The notes beneath the pieces were generated by a model. The model made no database searches. It was not told the origin of the DNA and saw only the letters and a program-made list of their open reading frames with translations. Made by a program: the position numbers and the translations under genes. DNA of 8,851 nt from Candidatus Gastranaerophilales bacterium (GTDB taxonomy: Bacteria; Cyanobacteriota; Vampirovibrionia; Gastranaerophilales; Gastranaerophilaceae), in the NCBI GenBank assembly GCA_905235825.1, contig CAJONH010000036.1, forward strand, positions 1 through 8,851, read 5' to 3'. The number at the start of each line of letters is the position of its first letter. Within the stretch, counting starts at the first letter, position 1. Positions 1 to 5,339 of this stretch are shown here, piece by piece.

Positions 1-147
1 TTCTCATCGTTCTTGCATTTATTGTTTCTAAGAACTTTCGCAATGGCTGCTTATTTTGTTTCCCCTGCCACCTGTATAAAGATTAATACTTTTTATTCTT
101 TTTCAAATTTTTTCTTTCTAAAATTTGACGAGAGAGTAAAATGTAAG

Positions 148-194
148 CCCGAATTCTGCACAAATTCGCCTGGGGCTCCCCCCCCCGAATTCTG
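148..194. repeat. GC-rich island: direct repeat flanking a C9 tract
   Basis: The 11-mer CCCGAATTCTG occurs at 148-158 and again at 184-194. Between them lie a GGGG run (172-175) and nine consecutive C (178-186), in surroundings that are strongly AT-rich. CGAATT at 150-155 and at 186-191 are both complementary to AATTCG at 163-168, so the middle element can pair with either flank and two mutually exclusive hairpins can be drawn. The function is unknown. It could be a slipped-strand (phase-variable) tract, a remnant of a repeat or insertion, or a regulatory hairpin ahead of the gene at 292. The rest of 1-291 shows no convincing gene. Confidence 0.6.
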
Positions 195-268
195 TTAACA
201 AATGTAAAGATTTTAATGCTGTTAGTAAATTTGAGATTTTTTTGAAACTTTCAATCTAAGGAAGTGAA

Positions 269-283
269 TATAATAAACAAAGG
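269..283 (+). promoter_or_regulatory. Possible -10 box and ribosome binding site of the 292 gene
   Basis: A perfect TATAAT lies at 269-274. Transcription would start near 281. AAAGG (279-283) is placed about 8 nt before the ATG at 292. No good -35 sits at 16-18 bp; the nearest candidate, TTGAAA at 242-247, leaves a 21 bp spacer, so the promoter call is weak. If it is correct, the 5' leader is only about 11 nt and the Shine-Dalgarno lies at its very tip. Confidence 0.35.
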
Positions 284-291
284 TAAGAATT

Positions 292-627
292 ATGATAACC
301 CAAGAACGAAAAGTAACGCTGGAGTTGATTAGCGAAAATGAAACATGCATGACAAGTCCTATTAATAAAAATTCGAATACGGAAAAATATGCAGAGTGCG
401 AAACCGGATTGGTTTCGGAAATGGTAACAACAATATTAGACAATGAATTACCGATGTTAAAAAATAATTCATTATTGCACGATTTGGTTTTATATACCGT
501 ATTAGAGAAGATGAACACTGTACAAAACGTAAAAAATGTTTTATCATATATAAAGGACAATCGTGTTAAAGAAGTTCGTGATGTTTATTTTAGAAACGGA
601 GAAGTTCGTATTAAATGTTCAATTTAA
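292..627 (+). CDS. Hypothetical protein, 111 aa
   Basis: Not recognised. The predicted protein is soluble and charged, with no signal peptide or membrane segment. Residues 1-40 are polar and probably loosely structured. From about residue 40 to 90 the pattern (VSEMVTTILDNELPML, LLHDLVLYTVLEKMN, VKNVLSYIKDN) suggests amphipathic helices, followed by a short strand-like end (VRDVYFRNGEVRIKCSI). The start ATG is supported by AAAGG 8 nt upstream. The stop overlaps the start of the next gene by 13 nt, so the two are probably co-transcribed and translationally coupled. A 112-codon open frame on the opposite strand (222-560) is judged to be a shadow because this strand has the ribosome binding site and a coupled partner. 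Confidence 0.65.
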   Translation: MITQERKVTLELISENETCMTSPINKNSNTEKYAECETGLVSEMVTTILDNELPMLKNNSLLHDLVLYTVLEKMNTVQNVKNVLSYIKDNRVKEVRDVYFRNGEVRIKCSI

Positions 628-911
628 ACAGGTCGCAAAACGGTAAAAACCCCGATAAAAAAAATATTAAATCCGAATGGTTAAAGTTCTCATCAACGGG
701 GAAACAGGATGAATTATTGTCTGCATTTGCAGCAGAAAATAAGTTTGTGCAGGAAGAATTAAAAATTCGTGCAATGGTAATAGATATGCTTGATAAGGAA
801 TTTGGCAGCGATATTCGTAATATGAAAGGATATGATTATCTTGTAGATTCCGTTGTTAATAAATTAAAGAATAAACAGCTTGATTCTCTCCCGTCAATTG
901 AAATAAAATAA
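615..911 (+). CDS. Hypothetical protein, 98 aa
   Basis: Not recognised. It is a small, highly charged, helix-rich protein with no membrane segment or Cys motif. A basic Asn/Lys-rich N-terminus (residues 1-25) is followed by helical stretches around residues 30-62 (DELLSAFAAENKFVQEELK, RAMVIDMLDKEF) and 70-90 (YDYLVDSVVNKLKNKQ). The ATG lies inside the end of the upstream gene (13 nt overlap). The nearest purine-rich site, GGAG at 598-601, is 13 nt away, so translation probably depends on coupling to the upstream gene. The gene converges on the minus-strand pair ending at 942, with only 30 nt between and no obvious terminator. The context gives no clear function; an accessory or phage-like origin is possible but not shown. 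Confidence 0.7.
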   Translation: MFNLNRSQNGKNPDKKNIKSEWLKFSSTGKQDELLSAFAAENKFVQEELKIRAMVIDMLDKEFGSDIRNMKGYDYLVDSVVNKLKNKQLDSLPSIEIK

Positions 912-941
912 TTTTTACGGAAAATGAAAAACTGAAAAGTG

Positions 942-1130
942 TTACAATACTTCTTCAAATTTTATATAAAATTCAGATTTTTCACGTACAAACAATAAAT
1001 CGGGTTCATCTTCACTTTGGTATAAAACCATAATTTGACCGTCATTAGCGTTTGTGCAATTTTTTACATTATCATTTAAAAGCACATAGTAAGTGCCTTT
1101 TTTCTTATTTCTATATCTTTTGGAAAACAT
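942..1130 (-). CDS. DUF1653-like small protein, 62 aa
   Basis: This short basic protein has the pattern KKKGTYYVLLNDNV, then IMVLYQSEDEPDLLFVREKSEF, then FEEVL. It resembles the DUF1653 family, in which a small beta-rich domain shows a 'Y-x-V ... VVYQ ... LWVRP-x-x-MF' progression, here as YYVL (residues 14-17), MVLYQ (34-38), LFVREKSEFY (46-55). The family's function is not established; family members are usually only 60-80 residues, so this copy is full length. Its start overlaps the end of the methyltransferase gene by 20 nt in another frame, so the two are almost certainly co-transcribed. The family assignment is from memory of the pattern and is moderate in confidence; that this is a real gene is more secure. 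Confidence 0.6.
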   Translation of the reverse strand: MFSKRYRNKKKGTYYVLLNDNVKNCTNANDGQIMVLYQSEDEPDLLFVREKSEFYIKFEEVL

Positions 1131-1983
1131 AAATATACTCGTGCTTAAATATATAAAAACCGCCGTTTAAAGCTCTATACCGCCATAAATTTGCGTTTTT
1201 GCCTTTTGCCCTTTCATTACCTTCCATATTTTTTACTATTATTGCTTTCATTTTAAAGCCTAATTCTCTCATTTTAGAAGCACAATCGGCACCAAGAGGA
1301 ACAATTTCTCCGTCAGAATACTTATCGCCGATTATAAGAGCGGCAAATCTTCCTTTTTCTAACATATCATAACCGTTTTGAGCAACTTGAGAAAATAATT
1401 CATAGAATTTTTCGGTATTTTCACAGTTGGATAAATCTTCTTTTAAGTCTGAAAATTTAATGATATCGTCATAAGGCGGATGGAGTATTAAAAATTGAGC
1501 TTTATCACTCCGCATAACATCCAATCTCGCCTGTATTTTGTCTTTAACGCTTATATCCGCACTATCCGAACAAATTAAATTAATATCGGTTACAAGTTCT
1601 TTTGGTGTGAATTTATTTTTAACGATATCAACTTGTTCCGATTTAAGTTCAACCCCGATACATCTTCTGCCCATATTCAAGGCTTCAATTGCACTTGTTC
1701 CCGAACCTAAAAACATATCAAGAATTATATCGCCTTTTTTTGTAAATCTTTCATATAACTGGCGGGCAATTTGCGGAATATAATTGCCGTGATACTCGTT
1801 TGAATGACCATGACTGTTATCTCTTGAAGTAAATTCCCACCACGTGTCAGTTTTTACGTGTGAATATTCTTTCCAATTATTAAGGTCAATATCGCTGTAC
1901 GGTTTTGTTTTTGCAGGTTTTACAACCTGTAAATCAGGTTTTAATTCCTGAATTTTTCGTTTTATATTCTCCAATTTTGCCAT
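1111..1983 (-). CDS. Solitary amino-group DNA methyltransferase, 290 aa
   Basis: SAM-dependent DNA methyltransferase of the N6-adenine/N4-cytosine type. Residues 65-87 (HGNYIPQIARQLYERFTKKGD) are the usual lead-in helix (motif X). Motif I is DMFLGSGTSA at 89-98, where most relatives have DPF. An acidic residue following motif I (GVEL, 110-113) would bind the SAM ribose. The catalytic motif IV is HPPY at 168-171, preceded by the hydrophobic strand FLIL. The motif order is X-I-IV, so the catalytic motif follows the SAM site. The end (HEYIYVFQK) is typical of the fold. Whether adenine or cytosine is methylated cannot be told. The ATG at 1983 has AGGG/AGAGG upstream. No restriction endonuclease or specificity subunit is present in the window, so it looks like an orphan methylase, perhaps of phage origin. 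It overlaps the following DUF1653-like gene by 20 nt. Confidence 0.88.
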   Translation of the reverse strand: MAKLENIKRKIQELKPDLQVVKPAKTKPYSDIDLNNWKEYSHVKTDTWWEFTSRDNSHGHSNEYHGNYIPQIARQLYERFTKKGDIILDMFLGSGTSAIEALNMGRRCIGVELKSEQVDIVKNKFTPKELVTDINLICSDSADISVKDKIQARLDVMRSDKAQFLILHPPYDDIIKFSDLKEDLSNCENTEKFYELFSQVAQNGYDMLEKGRFAALIIGDKYSDGEIVPLGADCASKMRELGFKMKAIIVKNMEGNERAKGKNANLWRYRALNGGFYIFKHEYIYVFQKI

Positions 1984-1999
1984 ATTACCCTAAACCTCT

Positions 2000-2028
2000 A
2001 TTATATTTGCTTGTTTAGTATATAAGAA
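2000..2028 (-). promoter_or_regulatory. Sigma70-type promoter of the methyltransferase gene
   Basis: On the minus strand, TTCTTA (2028-2023) and a perfect TATAAT (2005-2000) are separated by exactly 17 nt. Transcription would start near 1993, giving a leader of about 10 nt that carries AGGG just before the ATG at 1983. The -35 is weak (3 of 6) but similar to the one proposed for bioF (TTCTCA). Confidence 0.5.
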
Positions 2029-2088
2029 TATTTAAATTTATGTATCATATAAATTAATGATTTTTTAAATTTTATTGTAGGTATTAAC

Positions 2089-2140
2089 TAGAGTGTGTTC
2101 ACACTTTCATATCTTGTCGAAATAAATACAAAACACTCTA
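2089..2140. repeat. Inverted repeats between divergent units
   Basis: AGTGTG-TT-CACACT (2092-2105) is a tight palindrome. TAGAGTGT (2089-2096) also pairs with ACACTCTA (2133-2140), so two alternative pairings share the same left arm. There is no T run after either, so they do not look like terminators. They lie between the methyltransferase promoter and the 2177 promoter and could be an operator or a repeat remnant. Confidence 0.45.
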
Positions 2141-2176
2141 AATAATGGAATTGATTAATTAATTTTATTTGAAGGG

Positions 2177-2205
2177 TTGACAAAAAAATTGCTTGGGGTT
2201 AATCT
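2177..2205 (+). promoter_or_regulatory. Candidate sigma70 promoter with consensus -35
   Basis: A perfect TTGACA (2177-2182) is followed 17 nt later by TAATCT (2200-2205, 3 of 6), with a better -10-like GATAAT immediately after (2206-2211), though at a 23 nt spacing. It would drive a transcript starting at about 2212-2218, ending at the terminator at 2340-2368. Confidence 0.45.
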
Positions 2206-2229
2206 GATAATGTAGAAAAGGTACAAATA

Positions 2230-2316
2230 TTGTTTAATAATGCACAAATAATGATGAATATGATGATGCAAATGCAAGGCGATATGTCAGGCAGTCATTA
2301 TTTGTTGCGAATGTGA
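2230..2316 (+). CDS. Possible Met-rich micropeptide, 21 or 28 aa
   Basis: A short frame reads FNNAQIMMNMMMQMQGD then MSGSHYLLRM and stop, with nine Met among the 21 residues following the ATG at 2251. A TTG at 2230 has AAAGG (2217-2221) 8 nt upstream and would give 28 residues; the ATG at 2251 has no clear ribosome binding site. Upstream in frame the residues SDNVEKVQIL continue back to a stop at 2200-2202, so this could also be the tail of a decayed gene. No family is recognised; coding status is uncertain. Confidence 0.2.
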   Translation: MFNNAQIMMNMMMQMQGDMSGSHYLLRM

Positions 2317-2339
2317 AACTCGTTAAAATAATTAAAGAT

Positions 2340-2368
2340 AAGCTGCCTGATATAAAGGCAGCTTTTTT
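2340..2368 (+). terminator. Rho-independent terminator
   Basis: AAGCTGCC (2340-2347) pairs perfectly with GGCAGCTT (2357-2364) around a 9 nt loop, giving an 8 bp stem. Six T (2363-2368) follow. It lies 32 nt before the 455-residue gene, so it ends something transcribed from upstream on the plus strand. Confidence 0.85.
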
Positions 2369-2400
2369 GGTATTTACAATAATTTTAACGGGATAAAGAA

Positions 2401-3768
2401 ATGATTACACTTAGCGAAAAAAACTACAATTCAAAATTACATAACAACAATAAATCAAATCCGTCATTTAAACATGATTTAACGGGATTGGCAAAAGCCG
2501 CAGATATATTTATTAAATCACAGGAAAATTTATCTTCTACCAGATTTATTCAGGATACAGCTACGAATTGGGCACCGAAAGCTGTATTTGCAAGAAGTAA
2601 AGCTGATTTTGCGGAAATGAGTTTTTTAGAATTTTTGGAATCAGGCATTTTTTATTTTGCTTCTCCTATTTTGGGTGAAAAATTGTTTAGAAATAAGATA
2701 TTTAACGGAAAAAGTTTTACTCCTGAAAATATTGCGAAAAAAGTAGATGAACAGATACCCAAAACGGTTGAAGAAATAACAAAAAATAAAGAAATAAGTG
2801 AAGAAATAAAAAAACGTGCAATTTCAAAAAAAGCAGGAATTGTTCTGGCATGTACTGCAATTCCCGTTGCCGAATATACATTGAGTTTTGCCAAAAATCT
2901 ATTTACGCTTAAAACTTTCCATAAAGGTAATTTCAATAATATAGCAAATCTTGATGAGAATGGCAGAGAAACTGAAAATCCCGAACAACAGGAACGAATT
3001 GAAAAAAATGCAAAAAAACAATTAAAAAAAGCAGCAATTATATCTGCTGCAGGTGTTGCGGCAGGTGCAGGTCTTGCGTTGAAAGGTCATAAATACGAAT
3101 TTTTGCAAAATGTTTCAAAAGCTGTTTTAAATCCGGGGAAAGCAGCAGCAGAAGGCTTAAAAAAAGCAGGAGTTACTAATAAAAAAATTACTGATACTAT
3201 TAGTCAATTCAGTCTGGATTTTGCAAATGATAACGGGAAACTTGCTTTAAGCAAGGGACAATTGGCATTTACCGCAATTTTGGGATTGTTCGGATATTCA
3301 AAAGCGGCACAAGACAGGGGCAGACTCGATGTTTTAGAGGTTTGGACAAGAGTTCCGCTTGTTGTATTCTATACAATTTTTGGTAGTGAACTTTTCCAAA
3401 AAGGATTTGAAAAAATACTTGAAAAGAAAAATAAATTTCCCGATTTGTTGAAAAAAAATAAAGACGGTAAACTTGTTACCCCAAAACGTGAAGAATTGCC
3501 CGAACTGGCAAAAAAACTTGCTGCGAAACGAGGCAGTGACGCAGGTGAAGAATTATCAAGACTTACAAAACAAAAAGCATTTGTTGAAGGAGTTCCCTAT
3601 GCTTTCAGTTTATTATTTATGGGGTTGACGCTTTCAGGTATTACAAGATTTTGGACTCAATACAGATATGATAACCAAAATAAAGAAGATGCTCATAACA
3701 ATATGAAGTTTTTACCCATTTCAAAAGGACAAACTCCCGATATATTCAAAGATATTGAACATAAATAA
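2401..3768 (+). CDS. Hypothetical protein with hydrophobic segments, 455 aa
   Basis: Not recognised; it looks like a lineage-restricted protein. The N-terminus (1-60) is polar and Asn/Lys/Ser-rich with no signal peptide. Hydrophobic stretches occur at about 79-92 (LESGIFYFASPILG), 145-165 (AGIVLACTAIPVAEYTLSFAK), 211-227 (AAIISAAGVAAGAGLAL), 288-299 (LAFTAILGLFGY), 317-330 (VPLVVFYTIFGSEL) and 397-415 (GVPYAFSLLFMGLTLSGIT). They are separated by Lys/Glu-rich linkers, notably 110-140 and 190-210. Most are short or amphipathic, so the protein may be membrane-associated rather than a classic transporter. The ATG is preceded by GGGA at about 9 nt. It stands alone between a terminator and an AT-rich hairpin, so it is probably monocistronic. 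No catalytic motif is visible. Confidence 0.8.
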   Translation: MITLSEKNYNSKLHNNNKSNPSFKHDLTGLAKAADIFIKSQENLSSTRFIQDTATNWAPKAVFARSKADFAEMSFLEFLESGIFYFASPILGEKLFRNKIFNGKSFTPENIAKKVDEQIPKTVEEITKNKEISEEIKKRAISKKAGIVLACTAIPVAEYTLSFAKNLFTLKTFHKGNFNNIANLDENGRETENPEQQERIEKNAKKQLKKAAIISAAGVAAGAGLALKGHKYEFLQNVSKAVLNPGKAAAEGLKKAGVTNKKITDTISQFSLDFANDNGKLALSKGQLAFTAILGLFGYSKAAQDRGRLDVLEVWTRVPLVVFYTIFGSELFQKGFEKILEKKNKFPDLLKKNKDGKLVTPKREELPELAKKLAAKRGSDAGEELSRLTKQKAFVEGVPYAFSLLFMGLTLSGITRFWTQYRYDNQNKEDAHNNMKFLPISKGQTPDIFKDIEHK

Positions 3769-3788
3769 ATTTTTACACCATTTAGTAT

Positions 3789-3839
3789 ATTATGTTGTAT
3801 AAAATTTTAATATTCAGTAAAAATTTATTACAACATAAT
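3789..3839. repeat. Long AT-rich imperfect hairpin
   Basis: ATTATGTTGTA (3789-3799) is the exact reverse complement of TACAACATAAT (3829-3839). Inside it, AAATTTT (3802-3808) pairs with AAAATTT (3820-3826). The whole forms an 18 bp stem interrupted by one 2x2 internal loop, with an 11 nt apical loop. It starts 20 nt after the stop of the 455-residue gene and could help end that transcript, although no T run follows. It could also be a small palindromic element or part of the regulatory region of the adjacent toxin/antitoxin module. Confidence 0.6.
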
Positions 3840-3860
3840 TCCTGTAATTATTTCGCAGGG

Positions 3861-3889
3861 TGTACAAAGTGAGTACAATTTGATATAAT
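3861..3889 (+). promoter_or_regulatory. Promoter with repeated operator-like GTACAA for the toxin/antitoxin module
   Basis: TGTACA (3861-3866, 4 of 6 to the -35 consensus) and a perfect TATAAT (3884-3889) are spaced by 17 nt. GTACAA occurs at 3862-3867 and 3873-3878, 11 bp apart (one helical turn), overlapping the -35 and spacer. Ribbon-helix-helix antitoxins commonly repress their own operon by binding short repeats at about this spacing, so this is a natural operator candidate. The start point would fall at about 3896, on the A of the toxin ATG. Confidence 0.6.
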
Positions 3890-3895
3890 ATTATT

Positions 3896-4182
3896 ATGAA
3901 TTGTAAATATCTTGTTAAAAAAGTTGGTAAATATACATTTAAATTTAAATTAGACATAAATCCGATTAACAAGCAATATGAACCTCATATATTTCACAGA
4001 CATTAATAACACCTGATGATGCTATTCGTGCATTTTTTACAATATCAAAAGAAGAATGGAATGAGCAATATCAAAGATATGAAGCATATTCACAAGACTA
4101 TGATATAACACTTTATTATATGAAACTAAAAGAGAAAGATTCATACGTATTTATAATAACTGCATTTTCAGATTGGAGATAA
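3896..4182 (+). pseudogene. Frameshifted toxin-like gene upstream of an RHH antitoxin
   Basis: From ATG 3896 the frame reads 36 residues (begins MNCKYLVKKVGKYTFKF) to a TAA at 4004-4006. In the frame shifted by -1, an open stretch without stops from about 3982 runs to TAA 4180-4182 (ISQTLITPDDAIRAFF at its start, DSYVFIITAFSDWR at its end). Adding one base somewhere between about 3982 and 4003 joins the two into a protein of about 95 residues. Size, position directly before an RHH protein (stop 2 nt before that ATG), and the strand-rich C-terminus fit a small toxin of the RelE/ParE-like kind, but I recognise no family. No canonical X-XXY-YYZ slippery heptamer is visible, so programmed frameshifting is unlikely. 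It is either a mutational inactivation or a single-base sequencing/assembly error. Confidence 0.6.
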
Positions 4183-4184
4183 CT

Positions 4185-4490
4185 ATGAGAGAAAAATTTA
4201 ATAAAAAACAAATTGAAGAAATGCTTAATAATTCAGTAGACGAAATAGTTGAAGATAGTTGTGATATTCTTGATGAATTTGGAAATATTCATAATATTAA
4301 TGAAGTAATAAAACAGGCTGAAACTGATGTTAAAAAGAAATATACTAAAGTTAATTTCAGGTGGTCTGAAATTGAGATAGCAAGAGCAAAGAAAATTGCA
4401 AAAGAATTAGGTATGCCATATCAAACTTATATTAAATCTTTACTAAAACAAGGAATGGATAAAGATGAGAAAAGGTTAAAACAAATGTGA
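4185..4490 (+). CDS. CopG/ribbon-helix-helix antitoxin-like protein, 101 aa
   Basis: The C-terminal half is a ribbon-helix-helix DNA-binding fold. A strand at about 53-61 (TKVNFRWS) is followed by helix A (EIEIARAKKIAKELG, 62-76), then a short turn and helix B (PYQTYIKSLLKQGMDK, 78-93). The motif 'RAKKIAKELGMPYQTYIKSLL' is shared with CopG-family antitoxins such as the BrnA-like group. The acidic N-terminal half (about 1-50) is where a toxin would bind. The start at ATG 4185 is chosen because GGAG (4175-4178) lies 6 nt upstream; an in-frame TTG at 4173 is less likely. It begins 2 nt after the broken toxin-like gene, so they form one operon. It probably represses the promoter at 3861-3889. With the toxin disrupted it may survive as a solitary regulator. 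Confidence 0.8.
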   Translation: MREKFNKKQIEEMLNNSVDEIVEDSCDILDEFGNIHNINEVIKQAETDVKKKYTKVNFRWSEIEIARAKKIAKELGMPYQTYIKSLLKQGMDKDEKRLKQM

Positions 4491-4545
4491 GTCTTTAAAA
4501 TAATACCTATTAACTTACGCAAATATTCTTTCATGCACACCTAAA

Positions 4546-4573
4546 ATTTATTTTTTGCAGTCTAAAGTCTGCA
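4546..4573 (+). repeat. Hairpin repeat, copy 1 of 3
   Basis: An ATTTATTTTT lead is followed by the hairpin TGCAGTCTAAAGTCTGCA (4556-4573), whose arms TGCAG and CTGCA pair. It matches copies at 6153-6180 and 8740-8766, all in the same orientation and all intergenic. In this copy the outermost pair is T-A where the others have G-C, so pairing is kept despite the change. The T run comes before the hairpin, so it is not a plus-strand terminator. Confidence 0.75.
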
Positions 4574-4593
4574 CTTGCTCACTAAAAAAGTAA

Positions 4594-4625
4594 AAAAAAG
4601 AGATACGAAATTCGTATCTCTTTTT
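4594..4625. terminator. Bidirectional intrinsic terminator
   Basis: AAAAAGAGATACG pairs with CGTATCTCTTTTT around AAATT (4608-4612), with a run of eight A on the left side and five T on the right. It lies 16 nt past the stop of the minus-strand pilin-like gene and also follows the plus-strand antitoxin gene, so it can end transcripts from both sides. Confidence 0.9.
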
Positions 4626-4641
4626 AAAAGTTTTACAACTA

Positions 4642-5262
4642 TTATGAACCTGTTGTTGATGAAGTTGTAGCAGGTGTTGTGCCAGAAGTTACAGAACCTG
4701 CATCATACATAACTTGTTGAGTAGCATCACCGTAAGGTATAACTCTCTGAGAATAAATTGTTGCCGCATAAATATCTTTGGGACGAGAAGCATTCGCCGT
4801 CATTTTATTCGGTCCCTTCTGACCGTTAACATCAATTAACAAATTCGGAGCTGTTCCGCAGGGATTTTGGTTATATGCATCACAATTTGTACCCGTAGTT
4901 AAATAATCCTTAATACAGAATAAAATACCGTCTGCTGTTGCAAAAGTTGTTCCAGCACATGCACCGTCATCGGTACCGGACCATGTAGGACGAGTAGTAC
5001 CGTTTTGCATAATGCTCATCCTTTTTGCAAAAAGCTCATCAACTAATTTTGGTGCAGTGTCAAAATCCATTGCACATTCACTGGTTAATGCGTAGTTTAA
5101 TGTTAAAGCCTGATTAACGCTTGATATAGCTTTTTTTAATGCCGAACGAAATTCTTGAGAGTTAGTATTGTTCATCAATGTAGGAACTGTCATTGCGGCA
5201 ATTACACCTATAATTACCAAAGTAATTAAAACTTCGGCAAGGGTAAAACCTAGTTTTTTCAT
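4642..5262 (-). CDS. Type IV pilin-like / type II secretion pseudopilin-like protein, 206 aa
   Basis: It has a class III prepilin leader: MKKLG, cleaved after Gly5, then mature FTLAEVLITLVIIGVIAA with the conserved Glu at mature position 5. The hydrophobic helix (about residues 6-30) serves as membrane anchor and filament core. It would be processed by a prepilin peptidase and exported. Residues 35-58 continue the helix; the globular part has five Cys (63, 102, 116, 127, 135) and a conserved-looking LLIDVNGQKGPN (141-152). The last 20 residues are a Ser/Thr/Gly low-complexity tail. Its ATG has AAAGG about 10 nt upstream. It is a single-gene unit with its own promoter and terminator; no assembly ATPase, platform protein or peptidase is nearby. 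Whether it is a major pilin, minor pilin or pseudopilin cannot be told. Such solitary prepilins are common in Gastranaerophilales-type genomes (from memory). Confidence 0.88.
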   Translation of the reverse strand: MKKLGFTLAEVLITLVIIGVIAAMTVPTLMNNTNSQEFRSALKKAISSVNQALTLNYALTSECAMDFDTAPKLVDELFAKRMSIMQNGTTRPTWSGTDDGACAGTTFATADGILFCIKDYLTTGTNCDAYNQNPCGTAPNLLIDVNGQKGPNKMTANASRPKDIYAATIYSQRVIPYGDATQQVMYDAGSVTSGTTPATTSSTTGS

Positions 5263-5310
5263 AATTCTTTTACCTTTCGTCTTTTTCGATTATTTTCCAA
5301 GTACCAGTTA

Positions 5311-5339
5311 ATTATATACTTTTGTTAAAAAACAGTCAA
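5311..5339 (-). promoter_or_regulatory. Sigma70 promoter of the pilin-like gene
   Basis: On the minus strand, TTGACT (5339-5334, 5 of 6) and a perfect TATAAT (5316-5311) are exactly 17 nt apart. Transcription would begin near 5304, giving a leader of about 42 nt with AAAGG before the ATG at 5262. This is the best promoter in the window. Confidence 0.85.

Larger units (their letters stand above)
2212..2368 (+). ncRNA. Possible short transcript (small RNA or leader) ending in an intrinsic terminator
   Basis: This roughly 155 nt segment is bounded by the candidate promoter at 2177-2205 and by a strong rho-independent terminator. No sizeable ORF fits, only a tiny methionine-rich frame (2230-2316). 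It is therefore either an independent small RNA, an mRNA for a very small peptide, or a decayed gene whose promoter and terminator survive. If some transcripts read through the terminator they would reach the 2401 gene 32 nt later, so the hairpin could also act as an attenuator for that gene. No known RNA family was recognised. Confidence 0.3.

Noticed and set aside
20..50. Reverse-strand CATTGCGA near the left edge as another copy of the CATTGCGAGG repeat
   Set aside because: Only about 8 bases match and the paired right end is missing; this is within what chance allows.
13..198. 61-codon plus-strand frame crossing the C9 tract
   Set aside because: No ribosome binding site, Phe-rich low-complexity translation typical of T-rich non-coding DNA, and the 3' half is simply the duplicated GAATTCTG and C run.
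222..560. 112-codon minus-strand frame
   Set aside because: Antisense to the 292-627 gene, which has a ribosome binding site and a coupled downstream partner. The hydrophobic Phe/Ile/Ser-rich translation is what the reverse of a Lys/Asn/Glu-rich AT gene gives.
2652..2936. 94-codon minus-strand frame inside the 455-residue gene
   Set aside because: Fully antisense to a long well-supported gene, with no start signal; a shadow.
3982..4006. Programmed -1 frameshifting to make the full toxin-like protein
   Set aside because: No X-XXY-YYZ slippery heptamer and no clear downstream stimulator structure in the only interval where the two frames overlap.
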